This document shows positions 21,401 through 36,400 of a stretch of DNA of 44,070 nucleotides, piece by piece. The translations under genes were made by a program, and so were the position numbers. Source of the stretch: Acanthaster planci (Eukaryota > Echinodermata > Asteroidea > Valvatida > Acanthasteridae); contig NW_019091366.1 of the NCBI RefSeq assembly GCF_001949145.1, positions 1,032,468-1,076,537 of the forward strand, in the 5' to 3' direction. A model generated the notes under the pieces. That model was not told the DNA's origin. It ran no database searches and saw nothing but the letters and a program-made list of their open reading frames with translations. Every line of letters starts with the position of its first letter. Position 1 is the stretch's first letter.

Positions 21401-24400
21401 CGCCAATTGGCGAGACCAGCCTGATTCTCCTGCAGAGATATCACCATGCATGCAAAGACAATATAGCTGTGTTTCACTGACGTCTTACTCTTCACAAACA
21501 GAGACCAATTACAACACTTTGTTTGCATCGTGTGACTGATCAAACCTGAATTGAATAAAAATTATTCTGAACACGTGATAAAATAATTTGGCATGAGAAA
21601 CCCTGTGTTCACATTTTCCCTAGAAGTAAAAATATGAGCATATAAACAAATGGTTATGCCAAACGATTAACTTCTGACTTCTCTGATGATTTATTTCACA
21701 TATCTCTGGACTAAATATAACACAAAGGAATTGAAACTACCGCAGTACGTTAGGTTAACAGCAAGTGCACTGGTAGTTTTGAAGTTTGAGGAACATCTTT
21801 GTTTTCTGTCTTTGCAATTCATGGACTGAATAAGAGCATAAGCGCATGCAGTCATGTTAGGTGAGACAGTATCGTCAACAAGACGTAACGTGAACGCAAT
21901 GGGGGATGTTTAATAGTGAACCCTCATTTACCTGTAGGTGAAGAATACCCTGACACAGAATCTGTGCCATGCAACTGGGCTGGGCGGCCAATCGACAGCA
22001 AAAATTGCCAAAGAGAGGAAGGCAGTGAGAACGTGCAGTGTCATCTGTTAAACAAGGAGAAAGGAAGAAAAGTTTAAGAAGAATGGTAAATGGTGCTTAC
22101 GCTGTCGGAAAACTTAAAACACTGCCAGCGAGGGTTGGCCATATTCAGATTGAGTGCCCTGCCATGGCCCACAATTGCATTGTGAAAGTCTTCTTGATTA
22201 TTGTCAGTATTTTGCTGGGAGTCTGTTCTGAATACTTGCCAGTTTCCAGACTCAAATCATGAGTCTTGGTGACTGGATTGATGTCGTCCACTGTGAGGTT
22301 GGCCTGGGCGACGAGACGGAACCTGGGTGTCTCCTCCGGATTAGCGGATTCCTCACTAGACTGAGTGATCAAAGAGGGCAAAAGAATCAGCAATAAAAGG
22401 TGTGATTTAAATTAAAATGAAAAGGTGCCAGAGTTTTTTGTAGAGTTTAAACTACCTGCTAAAATTAATAACACTGAGATTGATCAAGGACAAACTTGCA
22501 CTTTTAAAATGAATTTTGTGTTTGGATTTAAAAAAAAAAGGAAATGGTATAACAGTAACAAGGTTTCTTTCTGCTACTGGGAACTCTTTGACGCTGCATC
22601 TTTGTCATCAAAAAGGCATTTGCAAGTACTACATGTATGATAGCTCACCCCTGTGGACAAGCTCCCCTGCAGTTTTCGCCCCACTGTTTTCCCGACACTG
22701 TTGGAGAAGGAGTTGATCTTCCGACGCAGCTTCTGCGGTGTGCTCGCCATGGTCATGTCGTCGTGGAGGTTGTAGGAATAGACTTCAAAGGTAAACTGGA
22801 AATCTGGAGAGACGTTTTCACTGAAGGAAAGAGGAAACAGAGAAAAAATTTCTGGATTTGCTTGCTTGATTGTGTAGGCCAGTTTTTCTCTAGAACACTT
22901 CTAAAGATTTAGTTGAAAGGTTCTCATTCTAGCAAACTGGAATGCATCAAAGGACAACTTTCAATTTTCCTTCTCTCGTTACAGCCACTGCTACCTCACA
23001 TGGGACTCATTGTCCAAATCTGAACAAGAAATGTCCTATGGGATCCTCCGTTCGTTTCTGCTGGATTCAAGTGGGTTTGCCTTCGCCAGTGAGTTAGGTT
23101 TTCAAAATTCGCCGTGTCTACAAAGACACCTCATGGCAAAGTCCCAACACAGGAAGAAAAAGCTCACAAATCATGACAGGGTGAGGGTATGAGGATTTTT
23201 TTAATGGGTTCTTGGACACGTTCTGGCCCTCCCCTTATAAATCTTGTTCAACTACGACAAATGGACAAGGCTTTTCTTCAATCCCTTTCCTATCATGGGA
23301 AGTGTTCGTGACTCATGATCAGATAGTCAGGGGTTCAGTCCTAAACTCCTGAAGGGGTCTGGTTGGCTAAAGGGGGATTTGTCAAACCATTCAAGTCGGT
23401 TCTTTCACTTTTTTTCATCACGAATCTTATCAGGACTGCCACATGGGATGGTCTGTCTCTTACATCTAGTTTTAGAGCTCTCTGTTGACAGAGATGACTT
23501 ATATTGACAGATAGTCAACTCTGAATCAGACTCAATCAGTCGTTATTTGGACTGGGTTGTGTTTTAACATCTTCTGGGTGTGCCTGCTTTCTTCATCAGA
23601 AAAACTAATTCTCTTTGTTTGTCAAGACTGTGTACAAGTACGGGAAGGCAATTGGACAAAACCTACGTTTAGTTGACACATTTTAGCCAGCTTTTGCCAT
23701 GCTGCATCAAAAAACCTTTCCTACACCACTAGTACCCTTGCTTCCTTATAAAACTCAAGTAAAATGGCCACAAACAGTCTTTTGAAGCAGTTCTGAATTT
23801 ATGGCAGTACACTTACATGTAATAGCAATGGACCAGAAAGTGACTTCATACCAACCATATCCATCTCAATCTAAATAAAGGAAATGAGAAACCAGCTCGG
23901 CTGTATCAACTTACAAAACAAACGAGTCTTCAAAAGTCACATCTGTTGCTGTCCTGTCCACGTTGGTAACCAGCTGGGTGCTGTTGATTTCTGTACCAAT
24001 CTTGAGGAGACAGAAGATGGCATACCGGTGATGGTCTAGAAAGTGAAAAAAAGGGGAGCATCAATCCACTGATAATTTCCGGTTCAAAGAGCAACAGGCA
24101 GAAAAAGGGTAGAAAAATATCCAACACCCTCGTGTCTCAGTGATCTTGATTTTGCCCTAGAGAAAAAAAAATGCTTGGATCGGAACTGACAGACATGTTT
24201 AACTCTAAAGACATTTACAATCTGGAATGGGGTATTTTTCAAATTAAATTCAGCCTGTGTTATATATTTTCAGAGTTCTTCCTTCCTGCTTGGAAGTTTT
24301 ATTACACACCATCCAAGTTGTTTTGAGAAGTACTGACAAGCCAAATTGCTACTTTAGCCCTGTAATTTGGAACCATCCGAGTTGAGTTTTTCTGACGAAA

Positions 24401-27400
24401 GCTCTGACAGGGTAAACAGATTGTTAAAGGCTGACATTCCTGGACAGTTTACAGAAAGCATGTTGCCTAATACTGAGATTTACCATTTCCCGATTTGTTT
24501 TCAAATGAAGTATACATTGACAGCCTTTTGCAGACTTGTTTCCTGTGGCTTTGCTTTGAACTTATGAGCTCTGAATAAACTCTTTATCTGAGCTTCATGG
24601 GAAAGATTTATTCGGCAACAAAGCTGGCTAGGGCTGGCTTTCCTGTGCAGCTGAAAGAACCTCGCGGCTCAAAATGACAACTTTTTTTAATCCATTAGAA
24701 TTTGGATGACGAATGGGCACAAGTGAACACGTGCAGAAAATCCAGTTTAAACGGCCAAACATTTGGGCTTCGCTTGAAATGTGCTTACGTCAAACACTAA
24801 TTTCCTGGCTTAGAAGGTGCCAAGTTTTGCTGGTACGCACGGTCAGGAAATTACATCCAGCATATTCTTGCATTAATTTCAGATCTGAATGAAAGTCTGT
24901 GCATAGCTGTGAACCTGGTGAGTCTTAAAATATAACACTTAATGTAAAAAAAAAAAAAAAAAATAAGCAGGAGGTAGGTATCTTCATCAATTTTTGTTTG
25001 AAGAAATTCAGCTTGACAGACACTATTGAAACTGTTGAGTGATCTTGAGGAACTAGTTTTGGGGGTGGGGTTAAAACTTGAGAATTTTGTGTCAGGAATT
25101 ACAGGTTTGTTCTAAACTGACATGAAATATCCCCAACATATCACACACTCAAGTAACATCAAGTCAACTTTATGTGCAGCGATATTTCAAGAAATTGTTA
25201 TCCACTGGCTAGAAATGTGAACTTTCAACGATGTTTTTTTATCAAATGAAAACAACTTAAAAAGTTATGCAGTGAATAATATATAACATGAATATAATAA
25301 TATATAATATGAAGTATCTGTAATTCTTTAAACGAAATATCACTCAAAAACTAGCATCAGGATCATCTTTTACTTCCATTAATCTTGTTATATACATGTA
25401 TGTGTGCATGTACACGTATGTGTACATGTACACGTACATGCTCAGGGTAGATCCACACAGACTGGTCTCATCCATGCATGGAAAGGTATCGTTTTCTTTG
25501 TGCCTCAAGACAACTTTCTTCAGGAAGGTTCAAATCAGAAGGTGGAAGTGTGCCCCATGGAGAGGAAGCAAGACTATTCAGTAGGGGTCTGTCATTTTTA
25601 TTATTAATATAGTCCTCTCAGGGTTTGAGGTCAGTCAGGTTCAAGGATTTTATTTTTTAGATTGGACCAAAAAAGGAGGATGTTTTTTCAAAGAAACTTC
25701 TGTGGCCATATGTGACCAAATCCTACATAGCAAGTGCTGGCAATGTGAGTTCCTGCTCTTGCCAACGTCAAAATGCCAATTTGCCAAGTGGGTTTAAATT
25801 CGTCACAGGCAGCTTCCAAGACAGGGAGTGAAAATAGCAAAGGTCATGCAACTATAATCATTTCCCCGGGAAGATTTGCACTCAAGCTCATAATAAATAC
25901 TGTGAACAAATCTTTAAGATTGTAAGGAATACATTCAAAAACTTCATGAATGAAAGATACTCCGCATAAAATACATGCAACACAACAATGCAACACAATT
26001 ACCTCTACCAGAATATCTTATGACCACATACAACGCAAAACAAAAATGAAAAAGTAAAATAATCTTCTTCAGTGAATTAACGTATGTTACCTCCACGATT
26101 CTTTATGTGGTCAACATCCTTCCAGAAGAGTGGAATCCTGATGTCTAGAAAAACAAGGAAAAGCATTTGGAAGTTTTTATTCAAATCTGTGTCAAAGCTT
26201 GAAAGATTCATGGAATTATTTCAGATATATTTTTCTTGATACTAATAATCCATCCACGCCATCCCCTGACCCTAACCCCTTTTCTCCTCAGTGTACCTGA
26301 AACGGCAATCTTTCCTTTACATGCTGGCCTGCTCCCACACTCACTCCCGCTCCCTTCTGAGCTACCGCTGCTTGCCGAGACCCCTCGTGATGACCCTTTC
26401 TTTTTGTTCTTCTCCTGCACGTACTGGGCCGTCTTGCGCCTCTGCAGCTCCGACATGTAGGCTAGGACGCGGGTGTTGGAGACCAGGAGGGCCTTGGCAG
26501 CCTCCAGCAGGTGCAGCTCCCGGTTGCAGGCTGCTAGCAGCTTCCTGGTCCCTTCCCTCATCTTAATCTCCAGGTCGATCTTTCTTTGGAGCTCATAATC
26601 CTGGGACAAGGAGTTAAGAACAAAAAGCTTGACATTTTAGTCAAAAGCAAACAAATAATAATACCATAGATTTATAATGAGCAGATGTCCGCTGAAGAGT
26701 GATGCTCATGGGTGCAGTACATGCAAAAACCAAAGAATGATTTACCAGATATAGTATATCTATTCTGAAACAAATAGGTTTTAAGAGAAACGTAGAAGTC
26801 AGGGATGGACCAGATAGGTTTAGGCGTTTGTTCCACAGAGGGTCCAAAGAATAACACAAACAGTGCATACAGTACACATTAGGATTCATATTGAATTTCA
26901 TTCTGTGACAAAGTTATCTGAAATGGATGAGCTCCAACCCTACCTCTGCAAATTTGGAGGATGCAGGGAGATCCAAATTTAATGTTCAACTTGGAAATCA
27001 TACTTTCTATTTAAAAAACCTGAGCAAACATTCCTGAAATTGACAATATTTGAATGGTTTCACTGAGCCACTCCACACAGACTGGGCATCAGTGACTGTT
27101 TAGTGAAACAAACACAGAGAAGATCTCCACTGTAAATCAAAGAGACTTTTGAGATATTCCAACAGTAGATTTAATGCCACTGATAATAGAAGGGCATTAA
27201 ATTGATGAGCCATGCAAAAAGAGAAAACAAAATTTAGACATCATTGAATTCCCTTTCAACTCCTGGCTAAATCCACAGAAATAAAGTTCATCGAGGTACA
27301 AGATGAAAATTCACATCCATGTGTTTTGTTTCGTTTACAGACGAAGACTGAATTAAAGCAAGTCTGAAGTTACTATAATCATTTGAGAATACAATTCTTG

Positions 27401-30400
27401 AAAAAGTACATATAAATTAATACTTTCGGTTTTTTTTAAAGTGACATACTACTTTTTCCTGAGTACTGGTGAACTGTTTTTCAGGTTTGGAAGCGTGTAA
27501 GTCTGCTTTTGAAAAATACATTGAGCAACCAAATCTTTAAGAACAGGGCAAGCATAAACTCATGACAGTAATATGAAAATTAGACAGTATTTGGAGAGAG
27601 TTTCAACTTTGCAGGGAGTTGAGCTGCATTATGCTGGCCTATCAGCAAGGGCCACAAAGTGAGATCGCACAGGGGTTAGTCCAGGGGATTATCCCATTCA
27701 ACAGCAAGGGGCTATCGGTTGCTCCATGTTCCCTCGGGGTAAATGATGTTTTACGGGAATCGGTCCGAGTTTTGAGTAAGTGCACCATGAGGTAAGAGAC
27801 CCAAGACTGTTGAAAAACTTGCTTGATGTCAGATCTCAAAAACTGCAAGTAGCCACTGGCATTAAAAGAAGGGGGGAAGGTGGCGGAGGTACTGGAATTG
27901 AACTTAAAGGTAGCGATTCTGGGAAGGGATGGTGGGGGGAAAGGTTGTGATGTGGTTTATCCAGGAATTGTTTGGTGGACAAGATAAGGAAGTAACACTG
28001 GAGTTTGTGGGTTAACTCGGGGGTTTCACTAATAAGCTTGACGTCAGGACAGAGGTCAGGGCAAGCAAGTTAGGGTCTGAGGACTGTGGGTTTCACTCCA
28101 GGGAGGGTGGAAGGATTGAAAGGAATTAAGAGAGAGAATGGAAGAGATCGTCCATTCGGTGGTCACTTCAGAGGTCAGGCTGTAAGGTATTCTGTGGTCA
28201 AATGACAAGATGGAGGAGTGCAGAGGGTCATGACAGATTTCATATCCTACCTGCTCCCCTGTGGTGATGCTAACCAGGCAATAGTGATGATAGTCAAGAT
28301 CTATCTTGACAGTGGACTTTGGGGAGTGTCTTTTCACCGCTTCGTTCAGACTGAAAGGTGCATGTACTTTGCAGGAACAAAAATCTCAAGTGGGTGGGTT
28401 TGTGTCTGCCAACACTAGTTACGTTTTTGAGTCAAATAGTGTCTAGGTCTTCCTTGATCTTGGAAAATCCCCTACCGTGCAGGAAACCAATGTATTTCTC
28501 TGTACAGGGAGTACAAGGGGGCAACAACCATCAAACTCCATAAAAAATGACAGTGGCTTGGGTGTACCTTCCCTAATCCAGCCAAATCCAAAATCCCCCC
28601 AAACTAGCAAGTGGATTCTAAAGGATATGGAAAGATTACTGGATTACGGTGAGTGGACAACAAGGACCTGAATTATCAAATCTGCTACTACTCCATATTT
28701 GAAGGAGCCACTATCTCCTGCTATTATTCACAAAAGTGGTTAGTTTAAGTGGCTGCCTCATGTTCAACTTTCAAACTAGCAAAACTTTCCAATGGGCAAG
28801 ACTCCATGTCGACGTCCTCTTCTACAGGGACAGACATGTTACAAGATCATTCATTACACTGTGTCATTAATGGTTCGCAATGGTTGCCAATTGCTGAGAA
28901 GTAATGTAACCATGAATCTGTGAAAAAGGAGATGTAACTTATAAGTATGTGAACACAGGTAACAATGTACCGTAGGGAACACAAGGCAAGTTATTTAATA
29001 AGCTCAAACAAATAAACACCAAGGAAAGCCTCACCTGGTTATCTAAAGATTCCATATCAGCCGGCCGAAAGTTAGCTATTGAACACATCCTACAAAATGG
29101 AAAACCTTTCCTAGTGGATCAACTTTTATTGCCAGTAAATCTGTCCAGTCAGCCAGTGAGGTAAGACCAAGGAGCCAACTCTATTTCACCTGACAAATTG
29201 GTGCAGACTAACGGTACCTTAATTGCCCCCAAAAGAATATCGCTGGGGTACTCTAGACCCAAATCAAATTCATCACTGGCCAATCATGTAAGCTGGGTGT
29301 ATCTATATATCAATATCCAAGATGGAAACAGCAGGGAAAAGAGTAACATCCAATCAAAGGACTTCTGAGACTTTATTTTCTTGGAGTTCACAAAAAAATG
29401 GAAATGCACTGACACTGACAGAGCTCAAGGAAAATTATGATGGTTTTTCCGGTTACTGCCTTTTCCAGATGTGCAAAAAAAGGAACTCTAGTTGGAATTT
29501 CAATTGAGTGCACACAGGTGCATCCATGCACGCGATGCGTTTAAACAGCCCTTCTCTGAATCAAGTGAGCTCACTGTAACCCAGAGTATGCGTACCCCTG
29601 CATAATAACACACAGTAATAAAGCTGAGAACAATTAACACTTTATTCCATGACCTTCGGTGCGTTAAAAAAAAAAACCACAAGTAATTGCCACATTGAAG
29701 TTGTGGGGGTGGCTATTAATAGCCATAATAATATGCATGTGGGATTTTTGTGTGTGAATTAACTACACGGAAAACCTTCTTTTTTTTCAAAGACTGGAAA
29801 AGTACTTCCTCTAGCATGTTGGTGTTAAAATGATGGAACACAGTGGAAATCTCCTACTTTAAAAAGGTAGACTACAGACACTATAGCTGGCTTCAGCATT
29901 AAGCGTGCTGATCTACGTTTTGGAAGTAAAAACATAACATCAAAGTTGGGTGCATTTGGGGAACAAAGTGTGGGGGTTGCACTTCTAACAAGTAGTCCTA
30001 AAGCTATCACGGAAGTACAGAAACAATATGAAGTATGAGTACATGTGGAACTAGTAGTTTTCATGGAAGTTTTTCCCTACCCTAAATTCTGAGTAACATT
30101 GTAATGAATTGCAGTGTTGGCGGTCATAGACTCATACTAAATACACATGTACATTACAATGATGGCCTTGGACTACGGGTACATTAGTCACGAGATTTGG
30201 TTGACTGCAAATGGTGGGCACACAGGAATAAACCTTCATGATGTCACACAACACTAAACAAAGAGACTGTTTGTTTGGACAACTTCAAAACCACATCCCC
30301 TTGGAAACATTTCAATCTTGAGGATTAATTAGGCTAATACACAGAATTTTCAAAAACTGGTCCAGCAGTAGTTTGGAAACTTAATTATTGGCCAGGCTGC

Positions 30401-33400
30401 AAATTGGCAGGCTGCGTTTATTAGCAACTATGCTATGGCCAAAGCTGATGAAGGATAGCCCTACGTTTGTAGTTCCTGCGAATTCAACTATCAGGTTTAG
30501 CTCGTGTGAGGTTATGCAGAAGAAAGAGAAGGGAGTTTCTAATACAGCATCAGAACAGAAGCATCAACTTGATCAAGATCACACCAGTGACAAGATGGAG
30601 GCAATGGTCGCAAACAATGCCCTTGGTTCTTATGAAGTACATGTAACTAAAAAAAGACCAGATTTTCATTCTTTTACTTTATAGGAGAAAACCCACTTTT
30701 TTAATATGAGGGATAGAAACTCCATCTGAAACAAAGGTCATTTCTACCTGCCCTTTTGAAATGTAAAAAGTGACTGTGGACACATAAAATGTCACTTTTT
30801 GGAAAATTTGAATAAAGAATTAGTCTTAAGATGAAAAAGAGTTTTGCCAGTGAACTCTTTCTTTCTGAGAAGTCTTCAAGCAAAGCAAGCAAGGAAAGAT
30901 GGGACAGATAAGGCATTTGCACTGCAAGCTACATGTAGGCGTTGGTTTTTTCCCCTACCTGCAAGCTGATGGCAAGCTGTCGGACATAGAAGATATCCAG
31001 GTCCTCCACTATATCCGTGGTATTGTCCATATTCTTGCTTCCCGACCACAGACGCATTGGTGAAGATGGAGGCTCCTGGCAAAAGCCAAGCGTGAGCAAA
31101 CGCAGAGAGAAAAAGAGAGGAAAAGGGGGGAGACAAAATGATGATGCAATTGATGGATGAGAAAAGCAGATGCCACTGATCGACAGAATACTCTGCACTT
31201 TGCAGCTTGATTGGTAGTTTGAATGTGCAGCTGAAAAAATAAATTCCCAAGAAAGTTCAGTTATGGTGAAGGTTTAAGTGTCACACAACGAGAGGTTTTC
31301 ATCTGACACAATTCATCTCATTCGGTGATGTGGAGAACTCAGTTGAAGGAAACCCACTCAACTGTGAAGCATACATTTCATGAAAGCGGATTTCAATGCG
31401 ATGGCCACATGGATGGGTGATTCTACAACCACAGCGTTGAAGCAGTACATCCTCTAGAAACTGCCAAAATTCAATTCACAAACATCCCTAACTTTCTAAG
31501 CGTTATTGAAAATTCTCTGTGAAGACAGTAGGCCTAGTTCAGTTCTTTCCAACAAAAACTCGACAGAAATGTCAAACCGCAACAAAAGCAAAACTTTTGA
31601 AGTCACGAAACACTTGTGAATCACTGAACCTTATGGCAAGGTACTGAGAGTGCATGGCTAGTGAGGGCTCGGGTGACTACAAACGAAAGGCTGGCTGGAA
31701 ATGAGCGTTCTCATGTACAAACATCCCAAGTAGTAGGACCCAGATAAGCTGCTGGCTTCTGGAACGGTGAATTTGTCCTTCCTGCGTGCACTGGCCTGAC
31801 AGTGAACAACTCTTAGACTTGCTAATTGATGCCCAAACGTTTTACTTACACTGGCTAAATAATGGAAATCCACCTGTATGTTTCAGCTACACAACACTAC
31901 ACCACTATTCTGGCTAAAATTTTGTGTTAACTGTAGATACACTGCATTAACTCAATACATTTTATTACGTACTGGGTACGCCAAAACTAAGAAGGACTGG
32001 TACAAAATATATCCAGCAAGGGGAGAGAAACACAGGCTGGGTGAGGACTAGGCCAAGTCTAATTCTAACCCTGCCTACCCAAGCCTGAAAATGTCTTTTC
32101 CTTACAGATGAAGAGTCATATTCCTTCATGGGCAGGAAATTACTGTTTAATCGGCCTGCAGAGCTTGGTTGATAGATCGATGGGCTACAGGAAGGAATAA
32201 CTTCATCAGGGATAATTTCTCAATTTTAGTGGATCTTCAGAGGTTTACATGTACATGTACGTCAGTGCACACTCAGCACATAGTAATTGAGAAGGCTTTT
32301 GTTGCAATTGCCACAACATGACCGCACTGTGCCAAGGGGTGGAGTGAGTAACATGTTTAATTGTCTACATCTGGTCACTGCATTTCTACTGGCAAATTGT
32401 CTGGGTGTGTCAACAAATGTTTTTATGACTGGACAGCAAGTGGCACATTGCCAAATTTAAGTTCCCGAAATTGTATCTCAAGCACAGCTGAGAACACTTC
32501 TCGGCTGAACACTCGTCTGGACATCACATCTGCAGTGCAATGACACAGTCTCGTGGGGAAAGAATTAGACAGAAGTTGAACAACTTGGTTTTCAGGGGAA
32601 ACTGCCAAATTTGGTCTAGTGTAACTAACAGGACTGTTTATCATTTTCAGGGAGAATTATGGGGCTGCTGCTTCCAAATAAAAAGGGCACTGGATTTTCT
32701 GGGAAAACATGGTGATTGACTAGCCACTTACAATTGCTTTTGGTTAAACCCCAATCTTACCGGTATTTTCGTTCAAAATCTGGTTTATCCAATATTTTAC
32801 AAAGGGCACAAAGGCGGCAAGAAAGATTTTCATAAACCCAACACAACTTGGGTGTATACACTGATCTCTGCTTGGTCTAAAAATAATACAGTGAGTCAAC
32901 TGATGCCACTAACTACTTAGAAAAGGGGTTGGTCAGCAGAACCCTCAACAAGAAAAATTCCAAGACTGCTCGCTGATTTGTGCTGTAAAGAAACGCTTGA
33001 TTTGCAACTTCCCCTGGGTATACTTAGAATTAAATCCAGCATGGTTGAGGAAAAGAAAAAATCTAGTCAGGTTGATGGGCAAGGGAAGCGCGCCCTGTAA
33101 CTTAAAACCACGAAGCTGAGCATTCATTTCCAGTCAGGAAATTCTAGCTCTATTTTTCATGGTAAGGCACTGGATCTTCATTTTATATCCAGAGTATTGA
33201 CCGCAAAAGAGTGAAAATGATATGAACAGTTGGATTTTGGTTACTCCAGTGGGAACGAAGCTTGCTTCCTGCACTTGTTTGTTACCTGTGATGCTTACAA
33301 TCTTTGTCCTACAGTGTATTTTGGTGACCACACAAAATATAAAACAAAAAAAAATAGTAACATGATGCCAATTTCTGGGTTCAGGTTAAATTGTTACTTC

Positions 33401-36400
33401 TGAAGAAAGACATTTCTCCACACTACAGGTAATTAAAACGTAAAGTGAATGGAAATAAGTCATAGAAAGTAAGAACAACATTGGAACTACACACAAGTAT
33501 TACAATTTTTGGTAAATAATTATTAAGATCTTGATTTACCCATTTGTTTTTCTCACTGACAAAATGGAGACACTGTGCATGTATTTCTTTAGGTCAACTG
33601 TACCAAGGAAATGACTTTTTACAACCCAGTCAATACAGGCCTACATTAACTGTTACTGTCCTTTAACTTTTACTAACCCAAGCTTACATGTAAATGGTTA
33701 AGAGAAAAATTGGTGAAGGAAGAACATATGGCCAAAGGTTTCAATCACAGACTTAAAAAAATGACTCCGCATTTTAATTTAGGAAAATATTTAGGGTTCT
33801 GAGAAAGGTTGATTCAACAAGAACATGTTGACCATTAGCACGCACTTGGTACATGTACTGGCCTAGTACATGGACATGTACATGTGTGTGCTGGGACAGT
33901 GCACCTGCTGGTTTACGTGAACTTATCCTATATGCACAGGTCATAAGCCAAGACACAGGCCAGGCTTTGACCTTGCTCCCTCATAACATATCATGAGGGG
34001 ATATAGATTAAAAGTCCTGGGGTGGCCCTTTCCTCTCAGAGGTCTTTCTTGTTGATTACCTCTGAGAGGGGTACAGAGTGGCTCCAGTCATGTCCGTGTA
34101 CATGTACATGTATGTCCACGTACGAGAAAAAGTAATGAGGGTTAAATGCAAGGTTTCTCAAAGTGGATAGTCTAATGGGCTTGAGAAACCTACATGTAAC
34201 AAGCAAACAAGCGTGCAGTCAGCATAATGTGCAGATACATATGGTTTCTATACCAGATGTCAATACAACAGACAAACCATGCAATTGCTTAAAAAAATGG
34301 TACACATCTTCAACTCCTTTGAAGGATAAAAATCTCGCACCAAGATAACCTCAATAACAGGGACGTTGGCAAGATTTGTATGCTTTCTGCAGAATCAATG
34401 TGTGCAAGAAACAAAGAGCTCAAATGCATCCTGATGAATTATGTTGGATAATATTCACGTTATTTATTTGGAACTGTAATGAGGAAGCAAAAAAAAAAAA
34501 AATGAGCGGCTTGTTCCAAGTTATGATATGATCTTTTTAATTTTATGGCAGTATCAAACCCAAATTAAAGGACTATTGGTCATGAGGATTTGTAGTTTAT
34601 TTATTAATTTTTTTTTCATTTACACAAGAAAGAATAAATCAAGCATTCTGATATTGATTTCACTGAAAATCAACTGCTTCTCTTTGGTAATCTCAGAACT
34701 GCAAGTTTTGAGTCTACGAAATCAGGTATAGATTGCAGGTCTGCCTGGGTGCGCGGTGTGTAGTGTAAATTTATAGGTGGAACGTTGTCTCAAAGACTTG
34801 ACCGATAGAACACTATTGGCATGTCCCCTGAAACTTGAAAGCTTACATACGACACAAAATGATGAGTGTTTACATCGTGATCTGTGTCGCTTACAGGAAC
34901 TGCAAATCTCCAGGATGGATTCAATCAAGGAGGAGTCCAATGACATACATGCACAGTATGTGTGGACAGGAAATGTAGACTTCCAATTCATTGCCATTGG
35001 ATACACAAGTTAACACCAGAATGTCAGAATAACTACACCATCGATAACAGTCATGAGAGTAGGTTGTACCCTATGCACACAAGTGTCAAGTCTAGTGTTA
35101 CAATCAAGCTTTCTACTTTTGCAACAGGTGCAACAAAGAACATGTACTAGCTAACAAAAGGGCATTTACATGAAAGTCAGCTTCTTCTCAACAGTAAGAA
35201 GATTGTATTTTCTTACATTTTACGAGGATTACTGATACCACAGCATCCATCAAGGATCCAGAATCCTATCTCTACAGTTACTCCCTCTGCAGCCTAATAT
35301 TTCAGAGTTCTATTTGTGTTTAAGTCCTTAATCTAAGAGTCTTTGTTTGGACTTTGGAGACTCACAAGCATTTAAAGACTGATGCTTTCAACAGAAACAC
35401 AAAAAGGTATTTCATGGAACTGAATTAATTTCACAAGTTTCCAGATATCTGCAGGTCCCAGTTAATGTACTTACATTTTCAAAGATTCACAACTGCAGCT
35501 TGTGATGTATGAGCCATGCTGTAAGGAGCTACGTACAGAGACCGAAGTTCAGTGTAGAATGGCAGTGCCATCACAAAAAAAGAGAGTAAAACCCCTAGGT
35601 ACCAAATATGAGCAGACAAAACCTGATACATGCTAAAGCCCCTTGCTCTAATGCTCCAAGCCAGTCCGGCTTGGCAGGGGGCCCATCAAGCCCAGCCAAC
35701 CAAGCCAGCAGGGCCACAAGACAAGATGGGGACCTAGACTCTGAGGATTTCTTGGTTTCCTGGCCCTAGACAGACTGCAAATTTGATTGGACAGGACCAA
35801 CCTGATTGGAGGTAACTGGTGGTGGCCTATGAAGCTTTGATAGAATCAACCCCCTGAAGAGAAAAGGCTGGAGCCAATTGGCTTGGGGAGGATTTTGTTC
35901 CTTGCTTGGCATTTTTTTCCCTCATAAATTGGGTCTGGGACTCGAAGTATTTTTTAATGAAGTGTTTGTACAGGGTGTTTACAATCAAAACGAGCTTTGA
36001 GCAAAATATGCATAATTTCTAGCCCTAAATACATGTAGCTAATGAATTTATCTATTCTGGTATGAAGAAGCACCGGTACATTATTCCAATTCCTTCCTGC
36101 ATGATTATTCCATGTTCGTAAATAGTACACGGCAAGGGGCTTTACACTAATCTAATGTGGAATGAGAGAAAATGAAGTGCAAATAACTCCTTGTTGACAC
36201 ATGTACATTAAATGTAATTTACACTTTGAGTGCATGCATAATGGCTTTTTTGTTAGCAATGGCTCAACTCGTATGAAAGAAATTTGCAAAAACAAATTCT
36301 TATTTGAAGTCCACATTACTGTGCAATTAACAGTAAAAGCCAGACTGTGAGTGAATGCTAAACATGAAGAGGTGGATAGTGATCATTTTGCTGGATTCAG

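Noticed and set aside
22234-22239. GT donor GGCAA|GTATTC for the rhotekin exon at 22240-22360
   Set aside because: Joining here makes AAA TGA at the junction, an immediate stop; the GC donor keeps the frame.
27642-28337. Minus-strand frames of 68 and 93 residues in a rhotekin intron
   Set aside because: No family features, no splice sites that join them, and skewed base composition; kept only as a possible old insertion.
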